Shown piece after piece: positions 52,842-60,634 of a stretch of DNA of 64,000 bases (within the stretch, counting starts at the first letter, position 1; each line of letters opens with the position of its first letter). Made by a program: the position numbers and the translations under genes. The DNA is from JAICKN01 sp036489565. Its GTDB lineage: Bacteria > Acidobacteriota > Terriglobia > Terriglobales > Acidobacteriaceae. The stretch spans positions 69,474 to 133,473 of the forward strand of contig DASXFN010000086.1 in NCBI GenBank assembly GCA_036489565.1, given 5' to 3'. Below the pieces are notes generated by a model. It saw nothing but the letters and a program-made list of their open reading frames with translations. It did no database searches and had not been told where the DNA came from.

Positions 52842-54302
52842 TTGCGTCGTTTCGGCTGGATTTGCCTCGTCATGCTGGTGGGTCTCTGCTCCGCAGTCGC
52901 TTTTCTGCGGTTTTCCGTTTCCATTGTCTCTGCCGCCTCGCACTCTGTGTCGCAGGCCAAGCTGCTTAAGACCTCGGCCAAAGCCACTTTGTCGGTTCCG
53001 GCCGTGTCCGTACCCACGATCAGCGTTCCCGCGGGCGATACGCTCTATTCAGCCAAGCGCGGGGAAGCCGTCGTCACCGTGGCCCGCCGTTATCTCGGCC
53101 AGACTTCGTACCTGACGTCTTCGGAACTCTCTGACGCCATCCGCAAAGCCAACGGCGATTACGCCGGGACCTTTTTTAAAGCGAACCAACAGGTCTTGAT
53201 TCCGGGGATCTTACCGGCGCCAATCGTAGAAAAGATGATTCCCGTCCAGCGCGACTTTGAGGCGCGGGCCATTTACCTGACCGCCATCATGGCCGCCAGC
53301 GACCACGGAGTCCGCATTGTGAAGCAGTGGCGCGCGGTCGGCGGCAACGCCGTGGTCTTCGACATTAAAGACAGCGACGGAAGCGTGAACATTCCTTTTG
53401 ACTATTCGCTGCTCGGCCAGCACCATGTCGTGATTCACGATCTTCCCAAGTACATCCGATTCCTGCACTCCCAGAACATGCACGCCATTGCGCGCGTGGC
53501 CATCTTCCGCGATCAGCACCTCGTGGAAACGCACCCTGAACTGGCGGTGAAATCCCGTAAGACCGGTCAACCGTGGCGCGAAAACGGCAAGCTCGTGTGG
53601 ACCGATTCTTCGAATCCTAAAGTCCAGGACTATGACATTGCCTTGGCGAAGGCCGCCGCCGAAGCCGGTGCCGACGAAATTCAGTTCGACTACGTCCGCT
53701 TTCCCGCCGAAGGCGACCAGAAAGATGCCAGCTTCTCCTTTGAGACCGCGCATCCCGGCTGGCACCGTCCTGATGTAATTACTGATTTCTTGAAGCGTGC
53801 TTATGCGCAAATCCATCCCACCGGCGCTCTGCTCTCACTCGACGTATTCGGCGTGATGGCATGGCAGCGCCCGGCCGACTTGAACCACACCGGCCAGGAC
53901 ATCGTCGGCATGGCCAAGTACTCCGACGTGATCTCGCCCATGATCTACCCTTCGCACTTCTTTGGGATGGACAACATTGCCCATCCGGGTGACGCACCCG
54001 AGCACTTCATCAGCGAATCCATGGCCCGCTTTGAAAAGATCACCCAGGGCAGCGGCGTAGTGATTCGTCCCTGGCTGCAAGCCTTCCGCTGGCGCACCAA
54101 GACCTACTCGCCCGATTACATCAAGGTGCAAGTACTGGCCGCGAAAGAAAAAGGCGGCATTGGTTTCCTGTTCTGGAATGCAGCGAACGACTACAGCAAA
54201 CCCTACATCGCCATGCCGGAGATGAAAGCTTCCGCCGGAAAGTATTTCCGCGGAGACGAGTTGCCGAAGACGATGCAGGCAAGCCTCGCGCACGCAAACT
54301 AA
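52842..54302 (+). CDS. Secreted putative glycoside hydrolase (DUF4015 / GHL-type) with N-terminal LysM-like segment
   Basis: 486 residues. N-terminal signal or anchor (ICLVMLVGLCSAVAFLRF). Residues ~60-125 (GDTLYSAKRGEAVVTVARRY ... ANQQVLIPG) look like a LysM-type wall-binding module. The rest is a TIM-barrel of the DUF4015 family: IYLTAIMAASDHGVRIVKQW, VFDIKDSDGSVNIPFDYS, ADEIQFDYVRFPAEGDQKDA with the likely catalytic Asp, and SLDVFGVMAWQRPADLNHTG. Start is TTG with AAAGGAG upstream. Likely acts on an extracellular or wall polysaccharide. Confidence 0.87.
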   Translation: MRRFGWICLVMLVGLCSAVAFLRFSVSIVSAASHSVSQAKLLKTSAKATLSVPAVSVPTISVPAGDTLYSAKRGEAVVTVARRYLGQTSYLTSSELSDAIRKANGDYAGTFFKANQQVLIPGILPAPIVEKMIPVQRDFEARAIYLTAIMAASDHGVRIVKQWRAVGGNAVVFDIKDSDGSVNIPFDYSLLGQHHVVIHDLPKYIRFLHSQNMHAIARVAIFRDQHLVETHPELAVKSRKTGQPWRENGKLVWTDSSNPKVQDYDIALAKAAAEAGADEIQFDYVRFPAEGDQKDASFSFETAHPGWHRPDVITDFLKRAYAQIHPTGALLSLDVFGVMAWQRPADLNHTGQDIVGMAKYSDVISPMIYPSHFFGMDNIAHPGDAPEHFISESMARFEKITQGSGVVIRPWLQAFRWRTKTYSPDYIKVQVLAAKEKGGIGFLFWNAANDYSKPYIAMPEMKASAGKYFRGDELPKTMQASLAHAN

Positions 54303-54358
54303 TTCATTCGCCAGACACTGGAATACTAACTAGATCCGTTTCCCGCCAACACTATCTC

Positions 54359-54417
54359 AACCGAGGGTGCCCACCGAGGGTGCCCCACCCTTTTCGCGCA
54401 TTTTGCGAAAGGGTGGG
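54359..54417. repeat. Tandem and hairpin repeat downstream of the DUF4015 gene
   Basis: A 13 bp unit (ACCGAGGGTGCCC) is repeated in tandem at about 54360-54385. It runs into a hairpin, CCCACCCTTT...AAAGGGTGGG (54384-54417), with an inner CGC/GCG pair. It may also end transcription of the upstream gene, though a T tract is missing. Confidence 0.6.
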
Positions 54418-54568
54418 AGGCAAACTGTTGGCAGCTTTCCGGCCCGGAAGCCCATTCAAGCCATCTTCGGCTTAAGTGCTCCCTGCATATCCCTTAATTT
54501 TGGTACGCACGATCAGGCGCAAGCCGACATCTTCCTCTATGATCCCTTCCAGATGAGGAACCGGACGC

Positions 54569-55543
54569 ATGAATAAAGCGGATGGTCAGGACAGGGCAAG
54601 CCACCTCTCCGCGATAGTAACGAACTCCCTGGACACTCAGGCGAAAACGCAAAACCTCGCGCGGCAGGCGTATCAAAGCCGCACGCAGTTCCACCGGTTG
54701 TTTCGGACCGTGGTCGAAGAAACTCCGGCGGCCATGCGGCGGCGGCTATTGCTGGAAAGAGCTGCCTATCATTTGGGACATACCGGCATGTCTGTAACGG
54801 ACATCGCTCTGGACGCCAACTACAATTCGTTGGAGGCGTTCACTCGCGCATTCCGAAAAGCTTTTCGGACTTCTCCCAGCATCTACCGGCGCATGCGTGG
54901 TCCGCACTACCACCTGCCGGCGTCCAACAACATTCACTTTCTTGCGCCTGGTCCCTCAACAATTGGTTCCCCAACAAAAGGAGGAAGCGACATGGATTTA
55001 TTCGATCGTTTTGCAGGCAATGACTCTTGGCACACGCGACGTTTGCTCGAATACGCGGGCACTTTGACAGAGGAACAATTGGATCGGCCGCTGCCCACGG
55101 TCATCGAGTTGCTTCCCTGGCGGGAGTCGAATAAGACTCTAAGGCAGCTGCTGGAAAACATAATCTTCACCAAGGAAGTCTGGACTGCCGCGCTGTCCGG
55201 AGCCGATATGGATATGAACGGCCCTCCTAAATCACAGCGTTCTCCGCAAGCGATGCTGCAAAGGCTTGAAAAAACCGATACTGAACTGCATCGTATTTTC
55301 ACCGACGTCAGAAATCACTCCGCCTGGGACGATACATTCGTTGACGCTCTATGCGAGCCGGCTGAGGCGTTCACCTTCGGCGGTGTCTTCGCCCATATCA
55401 TGACGTTCAACGCGCATCGCCGACTGATGGCCTTGGACGCTCTACGCCAACTCGGCGTCCAAACCGAAGGTTTCGGCGATCCCATGGAGTATGAAGAAAG
55501 CGTAGCGCCATGGAACCAGCAGATAGCCGTCAAAACGCCATGA
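54569..55543 (+). CDS. AraC-type DNA-binding domain fused to a DinB-like domain
   Basis: 324 residues in two parts. Residues ~15-115 form an AraC helix-turn-helix pair (QAYQSRTQFHRLFRTVVEET; MSVTDIALDANYNSLEAFTR; AFRKAFRTSPSIYRRMRG). Residues ~140-320 are a DinB/YfiT-like four-helix bundle (MDLFDRFAGNDSWHTRRLLE; LRQLLENIIFTKEVWTAAL; FGGVFAHIMTFNAHRRLMAL) with His residues placed as a metal site. The joint sits near MDLFDRF, which itself follows AAAGGAGG, so the DinB part may also be made alone from an internal start at 54991. Overlaps the DUF1801 gene by 4 bp. Confidence 0.85.
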   Translation: MNKADGQDRASHLSAIVTNSLDTQAKTQNLARQAYQSRTQFHRLFRTVVEETPAAMRRRLLLERAAYHLGHTGMSVTDIALDANYNSLEAFTRAFRKAFRTSPSIYRRMRGPHYHLPASNNIHFLAPGPSTIGSPTKGGSDMDLFDRFAGNDSWHTRRLLEYAGTLTEEQLDRPLPTVIELLPWRESNKTLRQLLENIIFTKEVWTAALSGADMDMNGPPKSQRSPQAMLQRLEKTDTELHRIFTDVRNHSAWDDTFVDALCEPAEAFTFGGVFAHIMTFNAHRRLMALDALRQLGVQTEGFGDPMEYEESVAPWNQQIAVKTP

Positions 55544-55947
55544 CCGCGAGAATGGAACTGTTTCGATTGAACAACGCAGTCGAGCACGATCCAGCCATTG
55601 ATGCGTGGATGAAAGAGCATGCCGACGAATTAGGATCCATGGCGCACCACTGGTTTGAGGTGATGCGAAAATGCGGCGACGAAGTCCGCGAGCTTTTGCA
55701 CGACGGTTGCCCGACTGTATGCCTGGGAGATGCGGCCTTCGCATACGTCAACGTATTCACTTCACACGTCAACGTAGGATTCTTTCAAGGCGCAGCCCTG
55801 CCGGATCCAGGTCGCTTGCTCCAAGGCACTAGTAAGTTCATGCGCCATGTAAAGCTGAAAGTGGGAACGGCCACGAACGCCGCAGAGCTACGCCGACTCA
55901 TCGATGCAGCATACGCAGATATAAAGGCGCGAGTCGAAAACGGCTAG
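55540..55947 (+). CDS. DUF1801-domain protein
   Basis: About 135 residues from the ATG at 55540, which overlaps the stop of the AraC-DinB gene (ATGA); an in-frame ATG at 55510 is also open. The body matches DUF1801 (YdhG-like): EVRELLHDGCPTVCLGDAAF, AYVNVFTSHVNVGFFQGAAL, LQGTSKFMRHVKLKVGT. The family has a frataxin-like fold of unknown role. Translational coupling suggests it works with the upstream regulator. Confidence 0.85.
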   Translation: MTARMELFRLNNAVEHDPAIDAWMKEHADELGSMAHHWFEVMRKCGDEVRELLHDGCPTVCLGDAAFAYVNVFTSHVNVGFFQGAALPDPGRLLQGTSKFMRHVKLKVGTATNAAELRRLIDAAYADIKARVENG

Positions 55948-56388
55948 CTCAGGAATACGGTTCGTCCCAAGAACCGACGCACAGAAACATCCCGTTATTT
56001 GTAGCTAACTGCACACGAATCATTGAATTCTTTATGCGAATTGTGAGAAACGGTGAAAGAAACCGATTAAGACTATTCAGATTAAAGATGCCGGGGCCGT
56101 GTACGCGCCAAAATTTTGTAAATATTTTGTCACATCGGTCTTAATATTTGTTGATCCGCCTGAAAACCACAGCATTATCCCCCTTCGCACCTGCAGAACA
56201 GATTTGACAACATTTAACAATTTTGTTGCATACCTTTTTGGCGCAAAGAACGTCTATTCGGCAACCTTGAAATAGGTGGATAGAGGCCGAATCCCAAGGA
56301 ACGATCTGACCTTCATTTGCGTATCTCAAGTAGCGGGCAGAGTCATTAAGTTACGCAGCGGAACGTCGGGGAACGCTGGAGAGAATTT
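55948..56388. other. 441 bp AT-rich gap with a candidate promoter
   Basis: AT-rich compared with its neighbours. TTGACA at 56204-56209 with TGCATA at 56227-56232 (17 bp spacer) is a possible promoter for the gene at 56389, about 150 bp further on. A TTTTGTAAATATTTTGTCAC tract lies upstream. No ORF of interest. Confidence 0.4.
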
Positions 56389-56913
56389 ATGGATGGCAGT
56401 GCGGAATTTCGCAGTTCGAACGGTGGCATCTCAACCAATCATACCGATGCATCTGTGCAGGAAGTGGTACGAACCGCGCAAGATGAATTGCATAGTCTGA
56501 TACGCCAGCGTGCCGAGATCATGAAGCGCATCGGCACCGTGAAGCAGACTATCGTGGGCCTCGCCAACTTATTCGGAGACAACGTCCTTTCGGAAGACCT
56601 GCAGAAGATGCTCGACCGCAAAGGTCAGCGCCAAGTGGGATTCACCAAAGCCTGCCGCATTGTGCTGATGGAAGCCAACCGCCCCTTGGCCGCCCGCGAG
56701 GTCTGCGAACATATCCAGGAACGCATTGCCCCGGTCATTGAGCGCCACAAAGATCCGCTCGCTTCCGTGACAACCGTGCTGAACCGCCTGGTTGAATACG
56801 GAGAAGCTCGCGCCGTGTTGGGTGTGAACGGACGCCGTGCGTGGGAGTGGATTTCCGATCCACCTGCTCCTCATCTGGCAAATAGCGGGGCCGCTGCGCA
56901 GGATTTTTCTTAA
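56389..56913 (+). CDS. Uncharacterised protein with predicted winged-helix C-terminus
   Basis: 174 residues. A helical, coiled-coil-like N-terminal part (VVRTAQDELHSLIRQRAEIM, KRIGTVKQTIVGLANLFGD) is followed by a winged-helix-like domain (TKACRIVLMEANRPLAAREV, CEHIQERIAPVIERHKDPLA, VTTVLNRLVEYGEARAVLG). It may bind DNA. A GGAG site lies before the ATG. Stands alone with a long AT-rich upstream region, in keeping with independent regulation. The family is one I have seen only as hypothetical proteins. Confidence 0.7.
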   Translation: MDGSAEFRSSNGGISTNHTDASVQEVVRTAQDELHSLIRQRAEIMKRIGTVKQTIVGLANLFGDNVLSEDLQKMLDRKGQRQVGFTKACRIVLMEANRPLAAREVCEHIQERIAPVIERHKDPLASVTTVLNRLVEYGEARAVLGVNGRRAWEWISDPPAPHLANSGAAAQDFS

Positions 56914-57047
56914 GCCGCTATAGGACACAAGCCGCCAAACCCGGAAGCCTTGCCGCGTGCGTTGGCTAAATGATTGATCTAAGGTTCCTGAGATCGAAAC
57001 CGGAAGAATCGGCGATTAAGACGTAAACCATCAAAACCCCAGGCCGA

Positions 57048-57323
57048 CTAAGCCGAAGGCGGAACATATTCCTTCGGAAGGGCCGCGCCCTGGCCGAAGA
57101 AGTACTGCTCCATTTGTTTTACGATCACTTCCTGATCTTCACGCCGCGCCGGATTCAGCCGATATTCATTCAGCAGCATCTTGCAGAATTCGCCCCAGCT
57201 AGTCCACGCCTGCTGTGACACGTTGTCATAAATTTTTTTACCCAATTCTGTATCAAAAGGCGGTTCGCTCAACCCCGGCAGTTCCTGATGCAGCTTCACG
57301 CAAAACACTTTGTGCTCGGCCAT
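57048..57323 (-). CDS. yggX: YggX-type Fe(II)-trafficking / oxidative damage protection protein
   Basis: 91 residues, the family length. HKVFCVKLHQELPGLSEPPF carries the single conserved Cys, followed by TELGKKIYDNVSQQAWTSW and MLLNEYRLNPARREDQEVIV, then MEQYFFG. YggX protects iron-sulfur proteins from oxidation. GAGGAA precedes the ATG. Confidence 0.95.
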   Translation of the reverse strand: MAEHKVFCVKLHQELPGLSEPPFDTELGKKIYDNVSQQAWTSWGEFCKMLLNEYRLNPARREDQEVIVKQMEQYFFGQGAALPKEYVPPSA

Positions 57324-57443
57324 TGTTTCCTCGCAAATATTATCTTATATTTTGCGCGCACTGTCGCGCCTACAGCTTGCCGCAAAACGGCAGGGTCCAT
57401 TTTGACTCCGCCACACGACTGCTGAAGAAACTGCCGAGAAACA

Positions 57444-57482
57444 TGTCATCCCGACGTTGAGCGTAGCGAAGACGGAGGGACC
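57444..57482. repeat. Dispersed TGTCATCCCGA-type repeat
   Basis: TGTCATCCCGACG followed by TAGCGAAGACGGAGGGACC. Related to the ends of the element at 10150-10329 and to sequence inside dnaG at 61291-61346. Confidence 0.55.
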
Positions 57483-57587
57483 TTACGACCGCAAGCCATC
57501 TCTCAGCAGTTGGCAGGAACGACGCCGCGATAAAGACATATCCGACGCGACGTAAGAACCGCCGCCAATGACTTCCCTTAATTCTCC

Positions 57588-57614
57588 AAAATAAAAGGCC
57601 CACCTTCGTGGGCC
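57588..57614 (-). terminator. Intrinsic terminator of the low-complexity protein gene
   Basis: On the minus strand GGCCCAC, GAAG, GTGGGCC (7 bp stem, 57597-57614), followed by TTTTATTTT. It is 30 bp after the stop at 57645. Confidence 0.8.
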
Positions 57615-57644
57615 TCAGTTATTTGCCTTCCGGCAATTGCGTTT

Positions 57645-58904
57645 TTACGGATGCGTCGTTCCCGGAGTAGAAGGCGTCGAACTTGGAGGAGTCGCCCCCG
57701 GATTGGTTGATTGCGGCGCCGTTCCCGGATTACCCGGCATGGTGTTGCCCGGTGTTGCTGTCCCCGGGACAGTGCTTCCCGGTGTTGAATCTGGCGTTCC
57801 CGGGGTAGTCGTGTTCGGCATCGTGCTGTTCGGGTTGGTCGCGCCTGGGTTAGTTGAGTCTGGGCTTGTGCTATTCGGCGTGCTCGGATTTGGCGTTTCA
57901 GACGGCTGCGCCCCCGGCGTTGGGTTTGGCGATGTCGCTCCCGGCGCTGGATTCGCTCCACCCGGTTGCGGAGTTGCTTCGCCCGGTGTCGGAGTGGCCG
58001 TTCCCGGTGCAGGCGTCGCCGCACCCGGAGTTCCCATAGGCGAATTCTGTTCAGGAGTCGTGCTCTGTGGCGGCGTGTTCTGTGGTGAGGTTGTTCCGGT
58101 CGCCGTTCCAGTGCCGGTACCCGCGCCCTGGCTTGCGCCCGCTGCTGTTCCCGCACCTGCGCCGCTTCCCGATCCAGCTGCTCCGCCACCCGATCCACCC
58201 GCTTGCACGGGTAGAACTAGCGCGGCCATGGTCACATTGCCTTCATTCATTAGTCTTCCCGAAGGGCTCGCTCCAGCATGTGCTCCGCAATAGTCAGCGA
58301 CTTTGTTGGCGCTGGAAACCTGGAAGTAGTGTTGACCGGGTGCCGCAGTGTTTCCCGACGCTCCAGCCGTGCCTGGAGTCATTCCCGCTCCGCTGCTGGC
58401 AGGAGTTTGGACCGTAGGGCTCGCTCCCGGTGTCGCCGATCCAGCCGAACTGGCATTCGCGCCACTTACGGGTTCGCCGGTCACTTGCACCTGTTGCCCT
58501 ACGTGGGTACGTAACGCATCGAAGTTGCCGGTAAGCGTGTAGGTCTTGCCACTAGTATCGGTCAAATAATATGTGGCGCTGGAAGGCGTGCCACCCAGGC
58601 AGCCGCTCAATGTGTTCTGTCCGTTCATGGCAGCGCCGCTCGGTGTGGAAGTATTGGGTGTGTTCGCTGTCTGGCCCGGCGTGGCCGGTTCCGTTTGGTT
58701 TGGCGTGGTTGCCTGACCAGGAGTTGTTGCGCTCTGGCCGGAGTTCATTTGGCCGGAATTAGTCTGGCTCGGATTACCGGAATTAGTCTGGCCCGAATTA
58801 GAAGATGGGGTCGCCTGCGTGCTGTCACTGGGCGCCGTGGTTTGGGCGCAGACCCAAATCGCGCTCAATAGCAAAATCCCTAACGCGCCTGTTCGAACTT
58901 TCAT
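57645..58904 (-). CDS. Secreted low-complexity protein rich in Thr, Pro, Gly, Asn and Ser
   Basis: 419 residues from the ATG at 58904, which follows GGAGG; the frame to 58937 is not used. A signal peptide (TGALGILLLSAIWVCA) is followed by a Gln/Thr/Ser/Asn-rich stretch. Then comes a folded-looking domain at ~85-145 (LSGCLGGTPSSATYYLTDTS; YTLTGNFDALRTHVGQQVQV) and a second short ordered segment (HYFQVSSANKVADYCGAHAG). The last ~180 residues are nearly all T, P, G, N, S and A in short irregular repeats. The OB-like ordered domain resembles secreted DUF5818-type proteins. Function unknown; an envelope spacer or matrix protein is possible. Confidence 0.75.
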   Translation of the reverse strand: MKVRTGALGILLLSAIWVCAQTTAPSDSTQATPSSNSGQTNSGNPSQTNSGQMNSGQSATTPGQATTPNQTEPATPGQTANTPNTSTPSGAAMNGQNTLSGCLGGTPSSATYYLTDTSGKTYTLTGNFDALRTHVGQQVQVTGEPVSGANASSAGSATPGASPTVQTPASSGAGMTPGTAGASGNTAAPGQHYFQVSSANKVADYCGAHAGASPSGRLMNEGNVTMAALVLPVQAGGSGGGAAGSGSGAGAGTAAGASQGAGTGTGTATGTTSPQNTPPQSTTPEQNSPMGTPGAATPAPGTATPTPGEATPQPGGANPAPGATSPNPTPGAQPSETPNPSTPNSTSPDSTNPGATNPNSTMPNTTTPGTPDSTPGSTVPGTATPGNTMPGNPGTAPQSTNPGATPPSSTPSTPGTTHP

Positions 58905-59048
58905 GGGGAAGCCTCCAAAGCGATATCGCAATCTCAAATAAAGTCTAGGAGTCTAGTGAGCCTCAAGGAATCCGGTAGAGCCTTTAGCTTTCTAAGAAGC
59001 TTCCGGTACGGCGATTATTCCTAGGTACCGGAAGAAAATTCCCATGTG

Positions 59049-59250
59049 CTCGCGTAGGGACAGCCGCCCTCGGCTGTCCAGCCGAGCAAAGCTCGGCCTG
59101 ATTCTGGAGTCGCTCAGATGCTCGACAGTCGCCCCGTCCGCTGGTTGTCGAACCACCGAGCCCATTTGCCATAGTGCTTTTGCACGGTGGGACTCTTTCT
59201 GCTCGCGTAGGGACGGGCGCATTCGCCTGTCCAGTCGAGCGAAGTTCGGC
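59049..59250. repeat. Two-hairpin dispersed repeat, copies 2 and 3
   Basis: Copy 2 (59049-59097): CTCGCGTAGG, then GACAGCCG/CGGCTGTC around CCCT, then GCCGAGC/GCTCGGC around AAA. Copy 3 (59202-59250): same start, then GGACGGGCG/CGCCTGTCC around CATT, then GTCGAGC with GTTCGGC. Copies are separated by ~105 bp of unrelated sequence. Both are in the same orientation. Confidence 0.7.
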
Positions 59251-59365
59251 ACACTCCACACTAGCAAGCTTTGCGGAAGAGCATGACTTCTGACTCGCTT
59301 AGCGCACCTTTTTGGATCGGCGGCCTTTTGGAAATCGGCGCTTTTGCTTGGCCGCTTTCGGGAAG

Positions 59366-59417
59366 GGCACGACTTCAGTCGTGCCGCTACAAACCAAGAA
59401 ACTGCGGCTTTAGCCGC
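59366..59417. repeat. Paired perfect hairpins
   Basis: GGCACGACT/AGTCGTGCC around TC (59366-59385) and GCGGCT/AGCCGC around TT (59404-59417), 18 bp apart. A different repeat type from the one at 59049. Confidence 0.6.
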
Positions 59418-59552
59418 CGAGGGAAAGCTGTTTCCAATCCTTCAATGACAAAGAGAATTTCCGACACAATTTTTCCTTAGAGTGAATGGGGGTAGAAGAA
59501 TCAGTTAACATAAGGACATTCATCCAAGTTCCCATCACCTGAGGAGGCATTC

Positions 59553-59774
59553 ATGGAAGAATCACCAAACACCAGCGCCGGGTTCCGCCGCAATGAAGAC
59601 ATCGCCCTCGACCTTATGAAGTTTGTCGCCATGACCACCGGCTACGGCCGCACCAGCGCCCAGGGAGGAGTCGGCTTCCAGGGCACCGGAGCCGCCGCCA
59701 AACCCGAAGACTACGCCGCCCATCTGCTGGAGCTCTATGGCAAGTGCTTGGGAGCCGTGCAGGGAAAGAAGTAA
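59553..59774 (+). CDS. Small soluble protein of unknown function
   Basis: 73 residues after an excellent GAGGAGG site. The sequence (NEDIALDLMKFVAMTTGYGR, GVGFQGTGAAAKPEDYAAHL, LELYGKCLGAVQGKK) is mostly helical with a glycine-rich middle. Not recognised. It lies about 65 bp before the toxin-antitoxin pair but there is an operator-like repeat in between, so it is probably separate. Confidence 0.7.
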   Translation: MEESPNTSAGFRRNEDIALDLMKFVAMTTGYGRTSAQGGVGFQGTGAAAKPEDYAAHLLELYGKCLGAVQGKK

Positions 59775-59818
59775 GGGATGATTAATCTCCTTTACATCTC
59801 CTGTTACAGGGGATAGTA

Positions 59819-59839
59819 TATCCTCTGCATCGGAGGATA
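59819..59839. promoter_or_regulatory. Inverted repeat over the antitoxin ribosome binding site, candidate autoregulatory operator
   Basis: TATCCTC, TGCATCG, GAGGATA: a perfect 7 bp inverted repeat ending one base before the ATG at 59841. A partial third arm (GGATA, 59811-59815) lies just upstream. Toxin-antitoxin complexes commonly bind such palindromes. Confidence 0.55.
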
Positions 59840-59840
59840 C

Positions 59841-60128
59841 ATGGGAACTTCCGCCCGTCTTACCCGACAGAAGATTTCCACGACTGTCTCCCCTCAGGCC
59901 CTTGCCTTTCTGGAACGTCTCATAAAAGTCGGGGATGCGGAAAATCTTGCCGAAGCTATTGATTTGGCTGTGCAACGTTTGCGCGCCTACGAAAACCGCG
60001 AACGTCTGGCCAGTGATACTGCCGCTTACTTTGATCGTCTGTCCGCAAAAGCCGCCCACGAGGAAACTCAATTAGCCGCTGCTCTGGCGGGTAGCGCACA
60101 AGGACTAGACGTTGATCGCGAACCTTAA
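59841..60128 (+). CDS. Antitoxin, probable ribbon-helix-helix type
   Basis: 95 residues. The N-terminal part (QKISTTVSPQALAFLERLIK, NLAEAIDLAVQRLRAYE) has the strand-helix-helix pattern of ribbon-helix-helix DNA-binding antitoxins. The C-terminal half is helical and acidic enough to wrap around the toxin. It overlaps the MazF/PemK toxin gene by 17 bp, the usual antitoxin-first order. An operator-like palindrome covers its start. Confidence 0.8.
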   Translation: MGTSARLTRQKISTTVSPQALAFLERLIKVGDAENLAEAIDLAVQRLRAYENRERLASDTAAYFDRLSAKAAHEETQLAAALAGSAQGLDVDREP

Positions 60129-60477
60129 ACCGCGGCGCGGAGAAATCTGGACTGCATATCTCGCCGACGCTCCCAAGCGCCATTGGGTGGTCATTATCTC
60201 TCTGGACAGCCGCAATTTCAGTGACCGGGCTTCCTCTGTGCTGATCGTTCCCTTCGGAAGTTACGGAGCGGAAGGCCCAACCACATTACTACTTCCGCAA
60301 GGCGAAACCGCATTGCCCGGCCCGTCGTATCTGAAAGGACATTTCATTCAGGTGCTGGAGAAAAAATCTCTCATCGAACGCCAGCCTCGCAATCTTTCAT
60401 CTAGCAGGATGAAGCAAGTTGTAGATACAGTCCGCCGCGCCATTGATCCCGACGCCCCCTGGGATGGCAGTTCATGA
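60112..60477 (+). CDS. MazF/PemK-type endoribonuclease toxin
   Basis: 121 residues from TTG at 60112. The PemK/MazF start is seen in LKPRRGEIWTAYLADAPKRH, with WVVIISLDSRNFSDRASSVL, IVPFGS and the C-terminal helix LSSSRMKQVVDTVRRAIDP. The family cleaves mRNA at short sequences and slows growth when not bound by antitoxin. The missing ATG and the overlap with the antitoxin gene imply low, coupled translation of the toxin. Confidence 0.85.
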   Translation: MIANLKPRRGEIWTAYLADAPKRHWVVIISLDSRNFSDRASSVLIVPFGSYGAEGPTTLLLPQGETALPGPSYLKGHFIQVLEKKSLIERQPRNLSSSRMKQVVDTVRRAIDPDAPWDGSS

Positions 60478-60634
60478 AGTCTCGTCTTAGCGTTCCTTAG
60501 AAGGTTTCTTTTCCTCCGTCTACCACTGCATATTTAACTTTCCCACAACTTCTCCACAACATTCTCTCTCCGGTATATTCAATTCAGCCCTTTTCCCCGC
60601 GATAATTCCTGCGGAATAGGCGTACCTCGATCCG

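Larger units (their letters stand above)
58938..59552. other. About 615 bp repeat-rich gap
   Basis: No gene called. It contains two copies of the two-hairpin repeat (59049-59097, 59202-59250), a pair of further perfect hairpins (59366-59417), and the GAGGAGG site at the end for the gene at 59553. Confidence 0.55.
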
